64,000 nt of DNA from Paraburkholderia tropica. Lineage in GTDB: Bacteria > Pseudomonadota > Gammaproteobacteria > Burkholderiales > Burkholderiaceae. Shown here piece by piece: positions 8,847-17,555 of this stretch. A model generated the notes under the pieces. The model had not been told where the DNA came from. It saw only the letters and a program-made list of their open reading frames with translations, and ran no database searches. Numbering within the stretch: position 1 is the stretch's first letter; each line of letters starts with the position of its first letter. The position numbers were made by a program, and so were the translations under genes. Location: contig NZ_FNZM01000010.1 in assembly GCF_900109265.1 (NCBI RefSeq), positions 62,001 to 126,000 on the forward strand, given 5' to 3'.

Positions 8847-9989
8847 ATGGTGCTCAAGAATCTGATCAAGGCAAGAAAGGGCCACGCCGAGCCGCTTTCG
8901 GACGACGCGCCGCTCGTCGAGTCGGGTCTCTTGCCCGGCTTCGAGGCGCTGCCCACCGTCGTGCTCGTGCTCGACAAGCGCAGCCTGCGCGTGGCGTTCG
9001 CGAACCCCTCGGCCGAGGCGATGCTCGATCTGTCGCGCCGGCAGCTTTCGCAGATGGTGTGGTCCGATCTGTTCTCGAATGCCGACGAACTGCTCGAAAC
9101 CATCGCGTCGATTGCCGCACACCGCTTTCACGCGACGCGGCTCGACGCCTCGCTCGAACGGCCGGGCCGTGAATCGCTGCATGTGCATGCGATCGTCGGC
9201 TTTCTGGAGAGCGCGCCTGACTACGTGCTGCTCGAACTGTTCGAGAACGAGCGGCATATCCGCACCGACCGCGAGGAGCGCATTCACGACCTCGCGACGG
9301 TCAACAAGCATCTGATCCGCAATCTCGCGCACGAAATCAAGAATCCGCTCGGCGGGATTCGCGGCGCGGCGCAGCTGCTCGAATTCGAACTCGGCACGCT
9401 CGAGCGTGGCGAGTTGCGCGAGTACACGCAGGTGGTCATCAAGGAGTCGGACCGTCTGCAGACGCTCGTCGACCGGCTGCTCGAACCGCATCGTCATCCG
9501 CACATCGTCGGCGACGTGAATATTCACGAAGTCTGCGAGCGCGTGCGCGCCGTGATACTCGCGGAGTTTCCGCGCGGCCTCACGATCGAGCGCGATTACG
9601 ACGTGAGCGTGCCCGACCTGCGCGGCGACAAGGAGCAACTGATTCAGGCGCTCCTCAACATCGTGCGCAACGCGGCGCAGGCGCTGCGCGAACGCATTTC
9701 GCAGGGCGACGCGCGCATCGAATTGCGCACGCGCATCGCCCGCAAGATCACGATTTCAAAACGCCTGTGCAAGCTGGCATTGGACTTGCATATCATCGAC
9801 AACGGCCCCGGCATTCCCGAGGATATTCGCGACCGCATCTTCTATCCGCTCGTCTCCGGACGCGAGGATGGCAGCGGTCTCGGCCTCACGCTCGCGCAGA
9901 CTTTCGTGCAACAGCACGACGGCCTGATCGAAGTGGAAAGCCGGCCCGGTCATACCGAGTTTCAGATTTTGCTGCCGCTCGACAACTGA
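8847..9989 (+). CDS. glnL: Nitrogen regulation sensor kinase NtrB (NR(II))
   Basis: A soluble PAS-histidine kinase that phosphorylates or dephosphorylates NtrC in response to PII. About 380 residues from the ATG at 8847; the open frame extends upstream across the glnA terminator, but that part is not protein-like. PAS-like region about residues 20-130 (LPTVVLVLDKRSLRVAFANPSAEAMLDLS). Phosphoacceptor His162 sits in NLAHEIKNPLGGIRGAAQLL, which is diagnostic of NtrB. Then come an N box (LLNIVRNAAQAL), a G1 box (IIDNGPGIP) and a G2 box (REDGSGLGLTLAQTFVQQH). glnG follows 40 bp later. Confidence 0.95.
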   Translation: MVLKNLIKARKGHAEPLSDDAPLVESGLLPGFEALPTVVLVLDKRSLRVAFANPSAEAMLDLSRRQLSQMVWSDLFSNADELLETIASIAAHRFHATRLDASLERPGRESLHVHAIVGFLESAPDYVLLELFENERHIRTDREERIHDLATVNKHLIRNLAHEIKNPLGGIRGAAQLLEFELGTLERGELREYTQVVIKESDRLQTLVDRLLEPHRHPHIVGDVNIHEVCERVRAVILAEFPRGLTIERDYDVSVPDLRGDKEQLIQALLNIVRNAAQALRERISQGDARIELRTRIARKITISKRLCKLALDLHIIDNGPGIPEDIRDRIFYPLVSGREDGSGLGLTLAQTFVQQHDGLIEVESRPGHTEFQILLPLDN

Positions 9990-10029
9990 TCTCACGACCC
10001 GCAAGCCACCAAGACTTCTGACCGACCTT

Positions 10030-11604
10030 ATGAAGCCGATCTGGATAGTTGACGACGACCAATCGATTCGCTGGGTGCTCGAAAAAGCACTCGCACGCGA
10101 AAATTTCGCAACCCGCAGCTTCTCGAACGTGCGCGAAGCCGCGAGCGCGCTCGACCACGACAGCCCGCAGGTGCTCGTCTCCGATATCCGCATGCCAGGC
10201 GGCTCGGGGCTCGAACTCCTGCAGACCGTGCGCGAGCGTCTGCCGGGACTGCCCGTCATCATCATGACGGCGTTCTCCGACCTCGACAGCGCGGTGGCCG
10301 CGTTCCAGGGCGGTGCATTCGAATATCTCGCCAAGCCCTTCGACGTCGACAAGGCCGTCGAGCTGATTCGCCGCGCCGTTGACGAAAGCATGCGCGGTGA
10401 ACAGCAGTGGGACGACCGTCCCGCCGAAGCGCCCGAGATGCTGGGCCAGGCGCCCGCGATGCAGGACATGTTCCGCGCAATCGGCCGTCTTTCGCACTCG
10501 GCGGCGACCGTGCTCATCACGGGCGAGTCGGGCACCGGAAAGGAGCTTGTCGCGCGCGCCTTGCACCGACATAGCCCACGCGCGAACGGTCCGTTCATCG
10601 CGCTGAACACCGCGGCCATTCCGAAAGATCTTCTGGAATCCGAATTGTTCGGCCACGAGCGCGGCGCGTTTACGGGTGCGCAGGCGATGCGCCAGGGCCG
10701 CTTCGAGCAAGCCGAGAACGGCACGCTGTTTCTCGATGAAATCGGCGACATGCCCTTCGATCTGCAAACGCGTCTGCTGCGTGTGCTCTCGGATGGCCAG
10801 TTCTATCGCGTGGGCGGTCACAATCCGCTGCGTGCCAACGTGCGCGTGATTGCGGCCACGCACCAGAATCTCGAAACGCGCGTGCGTCAGGGTTTGTTCC
10901 GCGAGGATTTGTATCACCGCCTCAACGTGATCCGCCTGCGTCTGCCGGCGCTGCGCGAGCGCAGCGAGGATATCCCGCTGCTCACGCGTCACTTCCTGCA
11001 AAAGAGCGCGCGCGAACTGGGCGTGGAACCCAAGCGCGTGTCGGACGAAGCGCTCGCGTATATGTCGTCGCTGCCGTTTCAGGGCAACGTGCGCCAGCTC
11101 GAGAATCTCGCGAACTGGCTCACGGTGATGGCGCCCGCGCAGACCATCGAAATCAAGGATCTGCCGCCGGATCTGCTGCCGTCGCATATCGCGGCGGGCG
11201 AGGGCGCGGCGGGTTCGGGCGAACTGGCCAGCGCCGGCGCGGTCGCATACGATGGCGCGGCGGCGGGCGCCGGTGCCGTGGGCGGCGTGCCGGGCGCGGC
11301 GAGCGTGCCGGGATTCGGCGGCGCGGCTGGCGCAGCGGTGGGCGGTTTCTCCGCGGCGAACGGCGTCGCCGCTGCGGCGGCGCTCGCGGTGAGCGTGTGG
11401 GAAAGCGGCCTGCGCACGGAGGTCGCGCGCCTGCTGCGCGAAAACAGCGCCGACGTCATGGACGAACTCTCGCGCCGTTTCGAAGCGGCCGTGATCCGCG
11501 AGGCGCTGGACTTCACGCGCGGTCGCAAGGTCGAGGCTGCCGAGCGCCTCGGCATCGGCCGCAACACCATCACGCGCAAGATCCAGGAATTGAATCTGGA
11601 ATAA
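10030..11604 (+). CDS. glnG: Nitrogen regulation response regulator NtrC (NR(I))
   Basis: Sigma-54 enhancer-binding protein, 524 residues. The receiver domain opens with IWIVDDDQSIRW; the phospho-Asp is residue 52 in LVSDIRMPG. The AAA+ domain (about 145-385) has Walker A GESGTGKE, the sigma-54 contact loop GAFTGAQ and Walker B LFLDEIGDMP. A Fis-type helix-turn-helix ends the protein (ERLGIGRNTITRKIQELNLE). Between AAA+ and Fis lies an unusually long Ala/Gly-rich stretch, about residues 393-455. The product is expected to bind the two sites upstream of glnA. It is transcribed with glnL and followed by a 13-bp-stem hairpin. Confidence 0.96.
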   Translation: MKPIWIVDDDQSIRWVLEKALARENFATRSFSNVREAASALDHDSPQVLVSDIRMPGGSGLELLQTVRERLPGLPVIIMTAFSDLDSAVAAFQGGAFEYLAKPFDVDKAVELIRRAVDESMRGEQQWDDRPAEAPEMLGQAPAMQDMFRAIGRLSHSAATVLITGESGTGKELVARALHRHSPRANGPFIALNTAAIPKDLLESELFGHERGAFTGAQAMRQGRFEQAENGTLFLDEIGDMPFDLQTRLLRVLSDGQFYRVGGHNPLRANVRVIAATHQNLETRVRQGLFREDLYHRLNVIRLRLPALRERSEDIPLLTRHFLQKSARELGVEPKRVSDEALAYMSSLPFQGNVRQLENLANWLTVMAPAQTIEIKDLPPDLLPSHIAAGEGAAGSGELASAGAVAYDGAAAGAGAVGGVPGAASVPGFGGAAGAAVGGFSAANGVAAAAALAVSVWESGLRTEVARLLRENSADVMDELSRRFEAAVIREALDFTRGRKVEAAERLGIGRNTITRKIQELNLE

Positions 11605-11611
11605 GCAGGGC

Positions 11612-11646
11612 ACGGTGCATCGGCTCCAGGCGGGCCGATGCACCGT
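11612..11646 (+). terminator. Perfect 13-bp hairpin after glnG
   Basis: Arms ACGGTGCATCGGC and GCCGATGCACCGT with a 9-nt loop, starting about 8 bases after the glnG stop. There is no T-tract, so it is either an imperfect terminator or mRNA 3'-end stabiliser. The arms contain GGTGCA and TGCACC, resembling NtrC half-sites. Confidence 0.45.
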
Positions 11647-11706
11647 ACGCGTGCCGGCTCACGCGCTGGGGCATAATCGACGCTGGTTTCTTGCAGACGA
11701 TCGAAC

Positions 11707-13788
11707 ATGCCCGTGATTTCTCCCTGGCCCGCCGAGGCCGATCCCTTTCTCTCCCTCGAATCGCTCGACGACCCCGCCGCCATGACGTGGGTCGAGGCGC
11801 AGAACGCGCGCACGCGTGCTGCGTGGCAGGGCGGCGCGCGCTTCGACGCGCTGGAGAAGCGCCTCGCGCAAGCCTATCTGCCGCGCGAACGGCCGGTGAT
11901 TCCGAGCCGCTGGCTCGAATGGGCCTACGATCTCTGGGAAGACGAGGACAATCCGAAGGGCCTGTGGCGCCGCGCGAAATGGGCCGACTGGCGCGCGCAT
12001 CAACCGGTGTGGGAAACGCTGCTCGACTTCGATGCGCTCGGCGCGGCTGAAGGCATGCCGTGGGTCTGCGCGGGCATCGACATTCTGTATCCCGATGGCG
12101 ACCGCGCGCTGATCCAGCTTTCCGATGGCGGCGCCGACGCCGTCACGGTGCGCGAGTTCGATCTCGAACGGCGCGTGTTCGTCGATGGCGGTTTCTGCAT
12201 CGAGAAGGAAGGCAAGCACACGATTTCGTGGATCGATCGCGACACGGTTTACGTCGGCTGGGATCACGGCAAGAAGACGCTCACGCGCTCGGGTTATCCG
12301 CGCGAGGTGCGGCGCTGGACGCGCGGCACGCGCCTCGTCGATGCGCCCGTGGTGTTTCGTGGCGAGTTCGACGACATCAGCGTCGAGGGCGACTACGATC
12401 CGGTCGAGCAACGCCACGACGTGGTGCGCGCGGTCGACTTCTTCGATTCCCATACCTATCGCCTGGATGAGCGCGGCGAATGGCAACTCTATGACGTGCC
12501 TGCGCACGTGGCCGTGGGCGCGTGGCATGGCTGGCTCATGCTCGAACCGCGTCTCGACTGGACGATCGGCGCGCACACGTATGCGGGCGGTTCGCTGCTC
12601 GCGATCCGCGAGGACGCGTTCGTGGCCGGCGAGCGCACGTTCACGCCGCTCTTTACGCCGACGCCCGTGACGTCCGCATGCGACTGGACCAATACGAAAA
12701 ACGTCTTGATCGTGTCCTGGCTCGACGACGTGCAAAGCCGCACGATGCTCTGGCAGCCGATCGAGCACGAAGGCGCGTGGACGTGGCATTCGCGCCGCTT
12801 TCCGGGCCGCGCGAGTTCGCAGGTCGATGTCTCGCCGATCGAGGACACGCTCAACGATGAAGTGTTCGTCGACGTCGACGACTATCTGCTGCCGCCTGAA
12901 TACTGGCTCGCCGATCTCGCGCAGCAGGATCTGCAGAACTGGGAATTGCTCGACCGCTGGCCCACGCAATTCGACGCCGGGCCGTTCACGGTGATCCGCT
13001 CGCACGCCCGCTCGGCCGACGGCACGATGGTGCCGTTCACGGTCGTCGGTCCGCGCGCCGCGCTCGAAGGCGACGCCCGCAAGCCGCTGCCGTGTCTGCT
13101 GACGGGTTACGGCGGGTTTTCGATCGCGCTGACGCCGCAGTATCTCGTGGGCTCGGGCATCGGCTGGCTGGAGCAGGGCGGCATCGTCGCGATCGCGCAT
13201 ATCCGCGGCGGCGGCGAATACGGCACGGCGTGGCACGTACAGGCGCAGCGCGAGCATCGGCAGCGTTCGTTCGACGACTTCATCGCCGTCTCGCAGGCGC
13301 TGGTGTCGCAAGGCCATACGAGCGCGCCGCAACTCGGCATCAAGGGCGGCAGCAACGGCGGGCTGCTGGTCGGCGCGTGCATGGTGCAGCGGCCCGAGCT
13401 GTTCGGCGCGGTGGTCTGCGAAGTGCCGCTGCTCGACATGGAGCGTTATCCGCTGCTGCATGCGGGCGCATCGTGGATGGACGAATACGGCGATCCCGAG
13501 GATGCCGAAGAAGGCGCCGCGCTCGCGGCGTACTCGCCGTATCAACGCGTGAAGCCGGGCATTGCGTATCCGCCGGTGCTGTTCACGACCTCGACGAGCG
13601 ACGATCGCGTGCATCCCGCGCACGCGCGCAAGATGGTCGCGCGCATGCAGGAGCAGGGGCACGCGAACGTCTGGTATCTGGAGAACACGGAAGGCGGCCA
13701 CGGGCCGGGCAGCGATTCGCTGGAACGCGCGCAGTACGATGCGCTCGTTTATCGCTTCCTCTGGACCACGCTCGGCGGGACGTGGTGA
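11707..13788 (+). CDS. Prolyl oligopeptidase family (S9) serine peptidase
   Basis: A 693-residue cytosolic peptidase. The N-terminal half is a beta-propeller-like region (beginning MPVISPWPAEADPFLSLESLDDP). The C-terminal alpha/beta-hydrolase domain starts near residue 430 (FTVVGPRAALEGDARKPLPCLLTGYGGF). The nucleophile Ser is in KGGSNGGLL, the Asp in TSTSDDRVHP and the His in EGGHGPGS, giving a complete catalytic triad. RGGGEYG is also characteristic of the family. No signal peptide is seen. It cleaves short peptides after Pro or similar residues; the exact specificity (prolyl oligopeptidase versus oligopeptidase B-like) is not decided. It converges on xthA with a hairpin between. Confidence 0.88.
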   Translation: MPVISPWPAEADPFLSLESLDDPAAMTWVEAQNARTRAAWQGGARFDALEKRLAQAYLPRERPVIPSRWLEWAYDLWEDEDNPKGLWRRAKWADWRAHQPVWETLLDFDALGAAEGMPWVCAGIDILYPDGDRALIQLSDGGADAVTVREFDLERRVFVDGGFCIEKEGKHTISWIDRDTVYVGWDHGKKTLTRSGYPREVRRWTRGTRLVDAPVVFRGEFDDISVEGDYDPVEQRHDVVRAVDFFDSHTYRLDERGEWQLYDVPAHVAVGAWHGWLMLEPRLDWTIGAHTYAGGSLLAIREDAFVAGERTFTPLFTPTPVTSACDWTNTKNVLIVSWLDDVQSRTMLWQPIEHEGAWTWHSRRFPGRASSQVDVSPIEDTLNDEVFVDVDDYLLPPEYWLADLAQQDLQNWELLDRWPTQFDAGPFTVIRSHARSADGTMVPFTVVGPRAALEGDARKPLPCLLTGYGGFSIALTPQYLVGSGIGWLEQGGIVAIAHIRGGGEYGTAWHVQAQREHRQRSFDDFIAVSQALVSQGHTSAPQLGIKGGSNGGLLVGACMVQRPELFGAVVCEVPLLDMERYPLLHAGASWMDEYGDPEDAEEGAALAAYSPYQRVKPGIAYPPVLFTTSTSDDRVHPAHARKMVARMQEQGHANVWYLENTEGGHGPGSDSLERAQYDALVYRFLWTTLGGTW

Positions 13789-13796
13789 AAGATCAG

Positions 13797-13820
13797 CGTG
13801 AGGCGCGTGCGCGCCTCACG
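13797..13820. terminator. Bidirectional hairpin between S9 peptidase and xthA
   Basis: Perfect 11-bp arms, CGTGAGGCGCG and CGCGCCTCACG, with a 2-nt centre, in the convergent gap. No clear U-tract, so efficiency is uncertain. Confidence 0.5.
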
Positions 13821-13863
13821 TTCGCCGCGCGCTTGAGTGTTCGCGCGCGGCTATTCGGCGCGC

Positions 13864-14649
13864 TCAGGCCGCGAGCGTGACTTCGGCGATGACCGGCGTG
13901 TGGTCGGACGGCTGCTCCCATTTGCGCGGCACCTTGTCGACTTCGCACGCGATGAGCGTGGTCGCGAGCGCGGGCGAAAGCAGAATGTGGTCGATGCGCA
14001 AGCCCGCGTTGCGACGGAACGCGAACATGCGGTAATCCCACCACGTAAAGAGTTTTTCCGGCTGCTCGAACTGGCGGAACGCATCGACGAAACCGAGCGC
14101 GATGAGCCGCTGGAACTGCGCGCGCTCCTCGGGCGAGACGAGATTCTGGCCTTCCCACGCTTTCGGGTCGTGCACGTCGCGGTCTTCGGGCGCGATGTTG
14201 TAGTCGCCGAGCAGCGCGAGCTTCGGATACTGCTGCATTTCTGCGGCGAGCCAGTCGTGCATCGCGTTGAGCCAGTCGAGCTTGTACGCGAATTTTTCGC
14301 TGCCCGGCGCCTGACCGTTCGGGAAATACGCGCACACGATGCGCGTGCCTTCGACCGTCACGGCAACCACGCGCTGCTGCGGATCTTCGAAGCCGGGAAT
14401 ATTGCGCACGACGCTGCTTTCGTCGACGTTCAGGCCGTCGCGCACGAGAATGGCCACGCCGTTATAGGTCTTCTGGCCGGTGAACCAGCTGCGATAACCC
14501 TGCGCTTCGAGTTCGGCGCGCGGGTATTTATCGTCGGTGAGCTTCAGTTCCTGAAGACAGAGCACGTCGACCTTGCTCTCGCCGAGCCAGTCGATAACGT
14601 GCTGCAAGCGGACCTTCAGGGAATTGACGTTCCAGGTGGCGATTTTCAT
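13864..14649 (-). CDS. xthA: Exodeoxyribonuclease III
   Basis: AP endonuclease and 3'-5' exonuclease of base-excision repair. About 261 residues from the ATG at 14649; the open frame extends further upstream, but MKIATWNVNSLKVRL is the classical ExoIII start. Motifs present: LCLQELKL (catalytic Glu), the GDYNIAP region (Asp/Asn pair), and the C-terminal SDHTPVIAEV with catalytic Asp-His. Full length and intact. It is transcribed towards the S9 peptidase gene. Confidence 0.95.
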   Translation of the reverse strand: MKIATWNVNSLKVRLQHVIDWLGESKVDVLCLQELKLTDDKYPRAELEAQGYRSWFTGQKTYNGVAILVRDGLNVDESSVVRNIPGFEDPQQRVVAVTVEGTRIVCAYFPNGQAPGSEKFAYKLDWLNAMHDWLAAEMQQYPKLALLGDYNIAPEDRDVHDPKAWEGQNLVSPEERAQFQRLIALGFVDAFRQFEQPEKLFTWWDYRMFAFRRNAGLRIDHILLSPALATTLIACEVDKVPRKWEQPSDHTPVIAEVTLAA

Positions 14650-14812
14650 GAGTTGCTGAACAGGTAATGAGCGCGGTGAAGCAGGCGCGACAAATCGGGC
14701 CGGCGGCCGCGCGTGCGTCAAGCGAAAGGACGCGCGCCGCGAACCGGCGTTTCCCGCATCATACCTGGCTGCGGGCGATCATGAGTCAACCCGCGCGCGA
14801 AGGGCGCAAATT

Positions 14813-15541
14813 TCACCATTCCTCCAACCACGGACGCAGGTCGAGTTCATGCGTCCACGCATCGCGCGGCTGCTGATGCAGCATCCAGTAAGCGTCGGCG
14901 ATATGGTCGGGATTCAGAATGCCGTCGCGCTCCTTGAGCTTGTAGCGCTCCGGAAAATTCTCGCGGATGAATTCGGTATCGATCGCGCCATCGACGATGA
15001 TCTGCGCAACGTGCACGCCTTCCGGCCCGAGTTCGCGCGCCATCGATTGCGCGAGCGCGCGCAGCGCGTGCTTCGCGCCCGCGAAGGCGGAGAAGCCCGC
15101 GCGTCCGCGCACGCTTGCTGTCGCGCCGGTGAAAAAGATCGAGCCGCGCGCGCGCGGCAGCATGACTTTCGCCGCCTCGCGTCCCATCAAAAAGCCCGCG
15201 AAACAAGCCATTTCCCACACCTTGTGATACACGCGCGCCGTGGTTTCGGTGATGCTGAAACGCACGTTCGCGCCGATATTGAAGATCGCGACTTCGATGG
15301 GCGCGATGTTCGCCTCGATCTCCGCAAACAGCGCGATCATGTCCTCTTCCTTGCGCGCGTCCGAACCGAACGCGTGCGCGATGCCGCCTTCGGCTTCGAT
15401 CTGCGCGACCAGCGGCGCGAGCTTGTCGGCATGGCGGCGCGTCACGCAGGCGATATAGCCTTCGCGTGCGAAACGCCGGGCAATTGCGCTGCCGGTTGCA
15501 TCGCCTGCGCCGATCACGAGCACGGCTTTCTTTTGCGTCAT
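14813..15541 (-). CDS. SDR-family oxidoreductase with Phe in place of the catalytic Tyr
   Basis: Short-chain dehydrogenase/reductase fold of about 242 residues. The nucleotide-binding motif is VIGAGDATGSAIARRFA rather than TGxxxGIG. It has the NxGAN-equivalent NIGANV and, at the active site, GRAGFSAFAGAKHALRALAQ. The usual Tyr-x-x-x-Lys is Phe-x-x-x-Lys here; the Lys is kept. C-terminal GVHVAQIIVDGAIDTEFI is typical of a subfamily found in many proteobacteria. The substrate is unknown and conventional SDR catalysis is doubtful. ATG at 15541 (MTQKKAVLVIG) was chosen over upstream in-frame starts. Divergent from the isomerase gene. Confidence 0.85.
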   Translation of the reverse strand: MTQKKAVLVIGAGDATGSAIARRFAREGYIACVTRRHADKLAPLVAQIEAEGGIAHAFGSDARKEEDMIALFAEIEANIAPIEVAIFNIGANVRFSITETTARVYHKVWEMACFAGFLMGREAAKVMLPRARGSIFFTGATASVRGRAGFSAFAGAKHALRALAQSMARELGPEGVHVAQIIVDGAIDTEFIRENFPERYKLKERDGILNPDHIADAYWMLHQQPRDAWTHELDLRPWLEEW

Positions 15542-15621
15542 GGTGGTTTGTCTCCTTGTCATGTTTGCCTGCATGGAGGAATATGCGTCAAACGAATTCA
15601 CACACGCATGGAGGAGCGACA

Positions 15622-16242
15622 ATGCAGGACATCAGCGTGCAGTTTCTGTTTGACTTTGGCAGTCCTAATGCTTATTTGAGCCACAAGATCATTCCCGCGA
15701 TCGAGGCGCGTCACGGCGTGCGCTTCGAGTATGTGCCCATTCTGCTCGGCGGCCTGTTCAAGATGACGGGCAATCGCTCGCCGGCCGAAAGCACCGCGCA
15801 GATCGAGAACAAGCGCAAATATCTGTTCGTGGAGATGAAGCGGTTTATCGCGAAGCACGGCCTCAGTGCGTACCGGATGAATCCGCATTTTCCGGTGAAT
15901 ACGCTGCAGATCATGCGTGGCGCGGTGGCGGCGCAGCGCGAGGGCGTGTTCGAACGTTACGTCGATCGCATGTTCGCGCATATGTGGGAGGACGGCCTCA
16001 AGCTCGACGATCCCGACGTGCTGCGCGCCACGCTGCAAGCCGATGGATTCGACGTCGCGCGTTTTGAAACGCTGCTCGCCGACGCCGATGTGAAAGCGGG
16101 CCTGCTCGCGAATACGCAACGGGCGTTCGAGCGCGGTGCGTTCGGTGCGCCCACGTTCTTTGTCGGCGACGAGATGTTCTTTGGGAAGGATCAACTGCGC
16201 GATGTCGAAGACGAAATCGTGCGCGTGAAAGGCGGCGCGTAG
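15622..16242 (+). CDS. 2-hydroxychromene-2-carboxylate isomerase-like (DsbA-family) protein
   Basis: About 206 residues of the DSBA/HCCA-isomerase thioredoxin-like fold. It opens with VQFLFDFGSPNAYLSHKIIPAIEARHG, in which a Ser-Pro replaces the CxxC of DsbA, as in HCCA isomerases and kappa-class GSTs. The closing GAFGAPTFFVGDEMFFGKDQLRDVE is the cis-Pro/C-terminal signature. In naphthalene-type catabolism such enzymes use glutathione, but no other aromatic-catabolism genes are nearby, so the substrate is open. GGAG lies just before the ATG. Confidence 0.85.
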   Translation: MQDISVQFLFDFGSPNAYLSHKIIPAIEARHGVRFEYVPILLGGLFKMTGNRSPAESTAQIENKRKYLFVEMKRFIAKHGLSAYRMNPHFPVNTLQIMRGAVAAQREGVFERYVDRMFAHMWEDGLKLDDPDVLRATLQADGFDVARFETLLADADVKAGLLANTQRAFERGAFGAPTFFVGDEMFFGKDQLRDVEDEIVRVKGGA

Positions 16243-16267
16243 TGTTGTAGCGGCCTTGGCGGCAGAG

Positions 16268-16301
16268 CGGGGAGCGCAGATGCGGTACATGCGCTTCCCC
16301 G
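16268..16301 (+). terminator. Imperfect hairpin between isomerase and NMO genes
   Basis: CGGGGAGCGCA pairs with TGCGCTTCCCCG (one bulge) around an 11-nt loop, followed by TTTC. It lies in the 88-bp convergent gap. Confidence 0.4.
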
Positions 16302-16330
16302 TTTCGATGGTGCCTGTCGCGTGCCGCGTA

Positions 16331-17320
16331 TCAGGCCGCGGCGGGCGCTTCGGCTTCGCTCGCCGACATCACGCCGATCCGCTCACGCGCCGCATCGTAT
16401 TCGCGCTTCAGACGCGCGATCAGATCGGCGGCGGGCACGATCGCTTTCACTGCACCGATGCCCTGGCCCGAACCCCAGATGTCCTTCCACGGCTTCACGC
16501 GGTTAGAGCCGAAATTCATGGCCGTGGGATCCGATTCCGGCAGCGCGTCCGGATCGAGGCCGCTCGCGACGATGCTCGAACGCAGATAGTTGCCGTGCAC
16601 GCCCGTGAAGAGATTCGAGTAGACGATATCGGCGGCGTCGCTGTCGACGATCATCTGCTTGTAGGCTTCGACGGCGTTCGCTTCCTGCGTGGCGATGAAG
16701 GCCGAGCCGATATACGCGAGGTCCGCGCCCGCCGCCTGGGCGGCGAGAATCGCGTTGCCGTTGCCGATCGCGCCCGAGAGCAGCAGCGGGCCGTCGAACC
16801 ATTCGCGGATCTCGTGAATCAGCGCGAACGGCGAGAGCGTGCCCGCATGACCGCCCGCGCCGGCCGCGACGGCGATCAGACCGTCGGCGCCTTTCTCGAT
16901 GGCTTTCTTCGCGAACTTATTGTTGATGACGTCGTGCAGCACGATGCCGCCCCAGCTATGCACCGCCTGATTCACTTCCTCGCGCGCGCCGAGCGACGTG
17001 ATGACGATCGGCACCTTGTATTGCGCGCAGATCCCCAGATCGTGCTGCAGCCGATCGTTCGACTTGTGGACGATCTGATTCACCGCGAACGGTGCGGCGG
17101 GGCGATCGGGGTGCTTCGCGTTGTATTCGGCGAGTTCGGTGGTGATGCGGTCGAGCCACTCGCCGAGCACGTGCTCGGGGCGCGCGTTGAGCGCCGGGAA
17201 GGAGCCGACCACGCCTGCCTTGCACTGCGCGATCACGAGATCGGGGTTCGAGATGATGAAGAGCGGCGAGCCGACGACCGGAATCGACAGGCCACGGCGC
17301 AGCACGGCGGGCAGGGACAT
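16331..17320 (-). CDS. Nitronate monooxygenase-like flavin enzyme
   Basis: A 329-residue FMN-dependent TIM-barrel protein of the NMO / 2-nitropropane dioxygenase family. Motifs seen: the N-terminal PVVGSPLFIISNPDLVIAQ, GIVLHDVINNKFAKKAIEKGADGLIAV, the AGGHAGTLSPFALI loop with the conserved His, LSGAIGNGNAILAAQAAGAD, and AYIGSAFIAT for FMN phosphate binding. Family members oxidise alkyl nitronates or act as NADH:quinone reductases. It is divergent from padR across a 235-bp gap containing a perfect palindrome, so it is the obvious candidate target of that regulator. Confidence 0.88.
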   Translation of the reverse strand: MSLPAVLRRGLSIPVVGSPLFIISNPDLVIAQCKAGVVGSFPALNARPEHVLGEWLDRITTELAEYNAKHPDRPAAPFAVNQIVHKSNDRLQHDLGICAQYKVPIVITSLGAREEVNQAVHSWGGIVLHDVINNKFAKKAIEKGADGLIAVAAGAGGHAGTLSPFALIHEIREWFDGPLLLSGAIGNGNAILAAQAAGADLAYIGSAFIATQEANAVEAYKQMIVDSDAADIVYSNLFTGVHGNYLRSSIVASGLDPDALPESDPTAMNFGSNRVKPWKDIWGSGQGIGAVKAIVPAADLIARLKREYDAARERIGVMSASEAEAPAAA

Positions 17321-17422
17321 CCCTTATCTCCTTGATGATGGCGGCGGCCCGCGATGGGCGCCGACGCGTTGTTCGTAGGGCGGCGCTTGCACGCGCCGGC
17401 AGGGCTAAACATAGCAAAGGCG

Positions 17423-17454
17423 ACAGCACTATGCAACCAGTTGCATAGTGCTGT
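17423..17454. promoter_or_regulatory. Perfect 14-bp-arm palindrome, probable PadR operator
   Basis: Arms ACAGCACTATGCAA and TTGCATAGTGCTGT flank CCAG. It lies about midway between the divergent NMO and padR genes (about 102 bp from each start codon). The core ATGCA-N6-TGCAT resembles PadR operators of the ATGT-N8-ACAT type. Confidence 0.6.
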
Positions 17455-17555
17455 TTCTCGGGACGCGTTCGGAACCGCGGCGGGAGATTCGTGGCGGGAG
17501 ATATTCGGGACGGAACCAGGGCGGCGGCGCGGGAGGCGTGGTTTAGAATCGCCGC

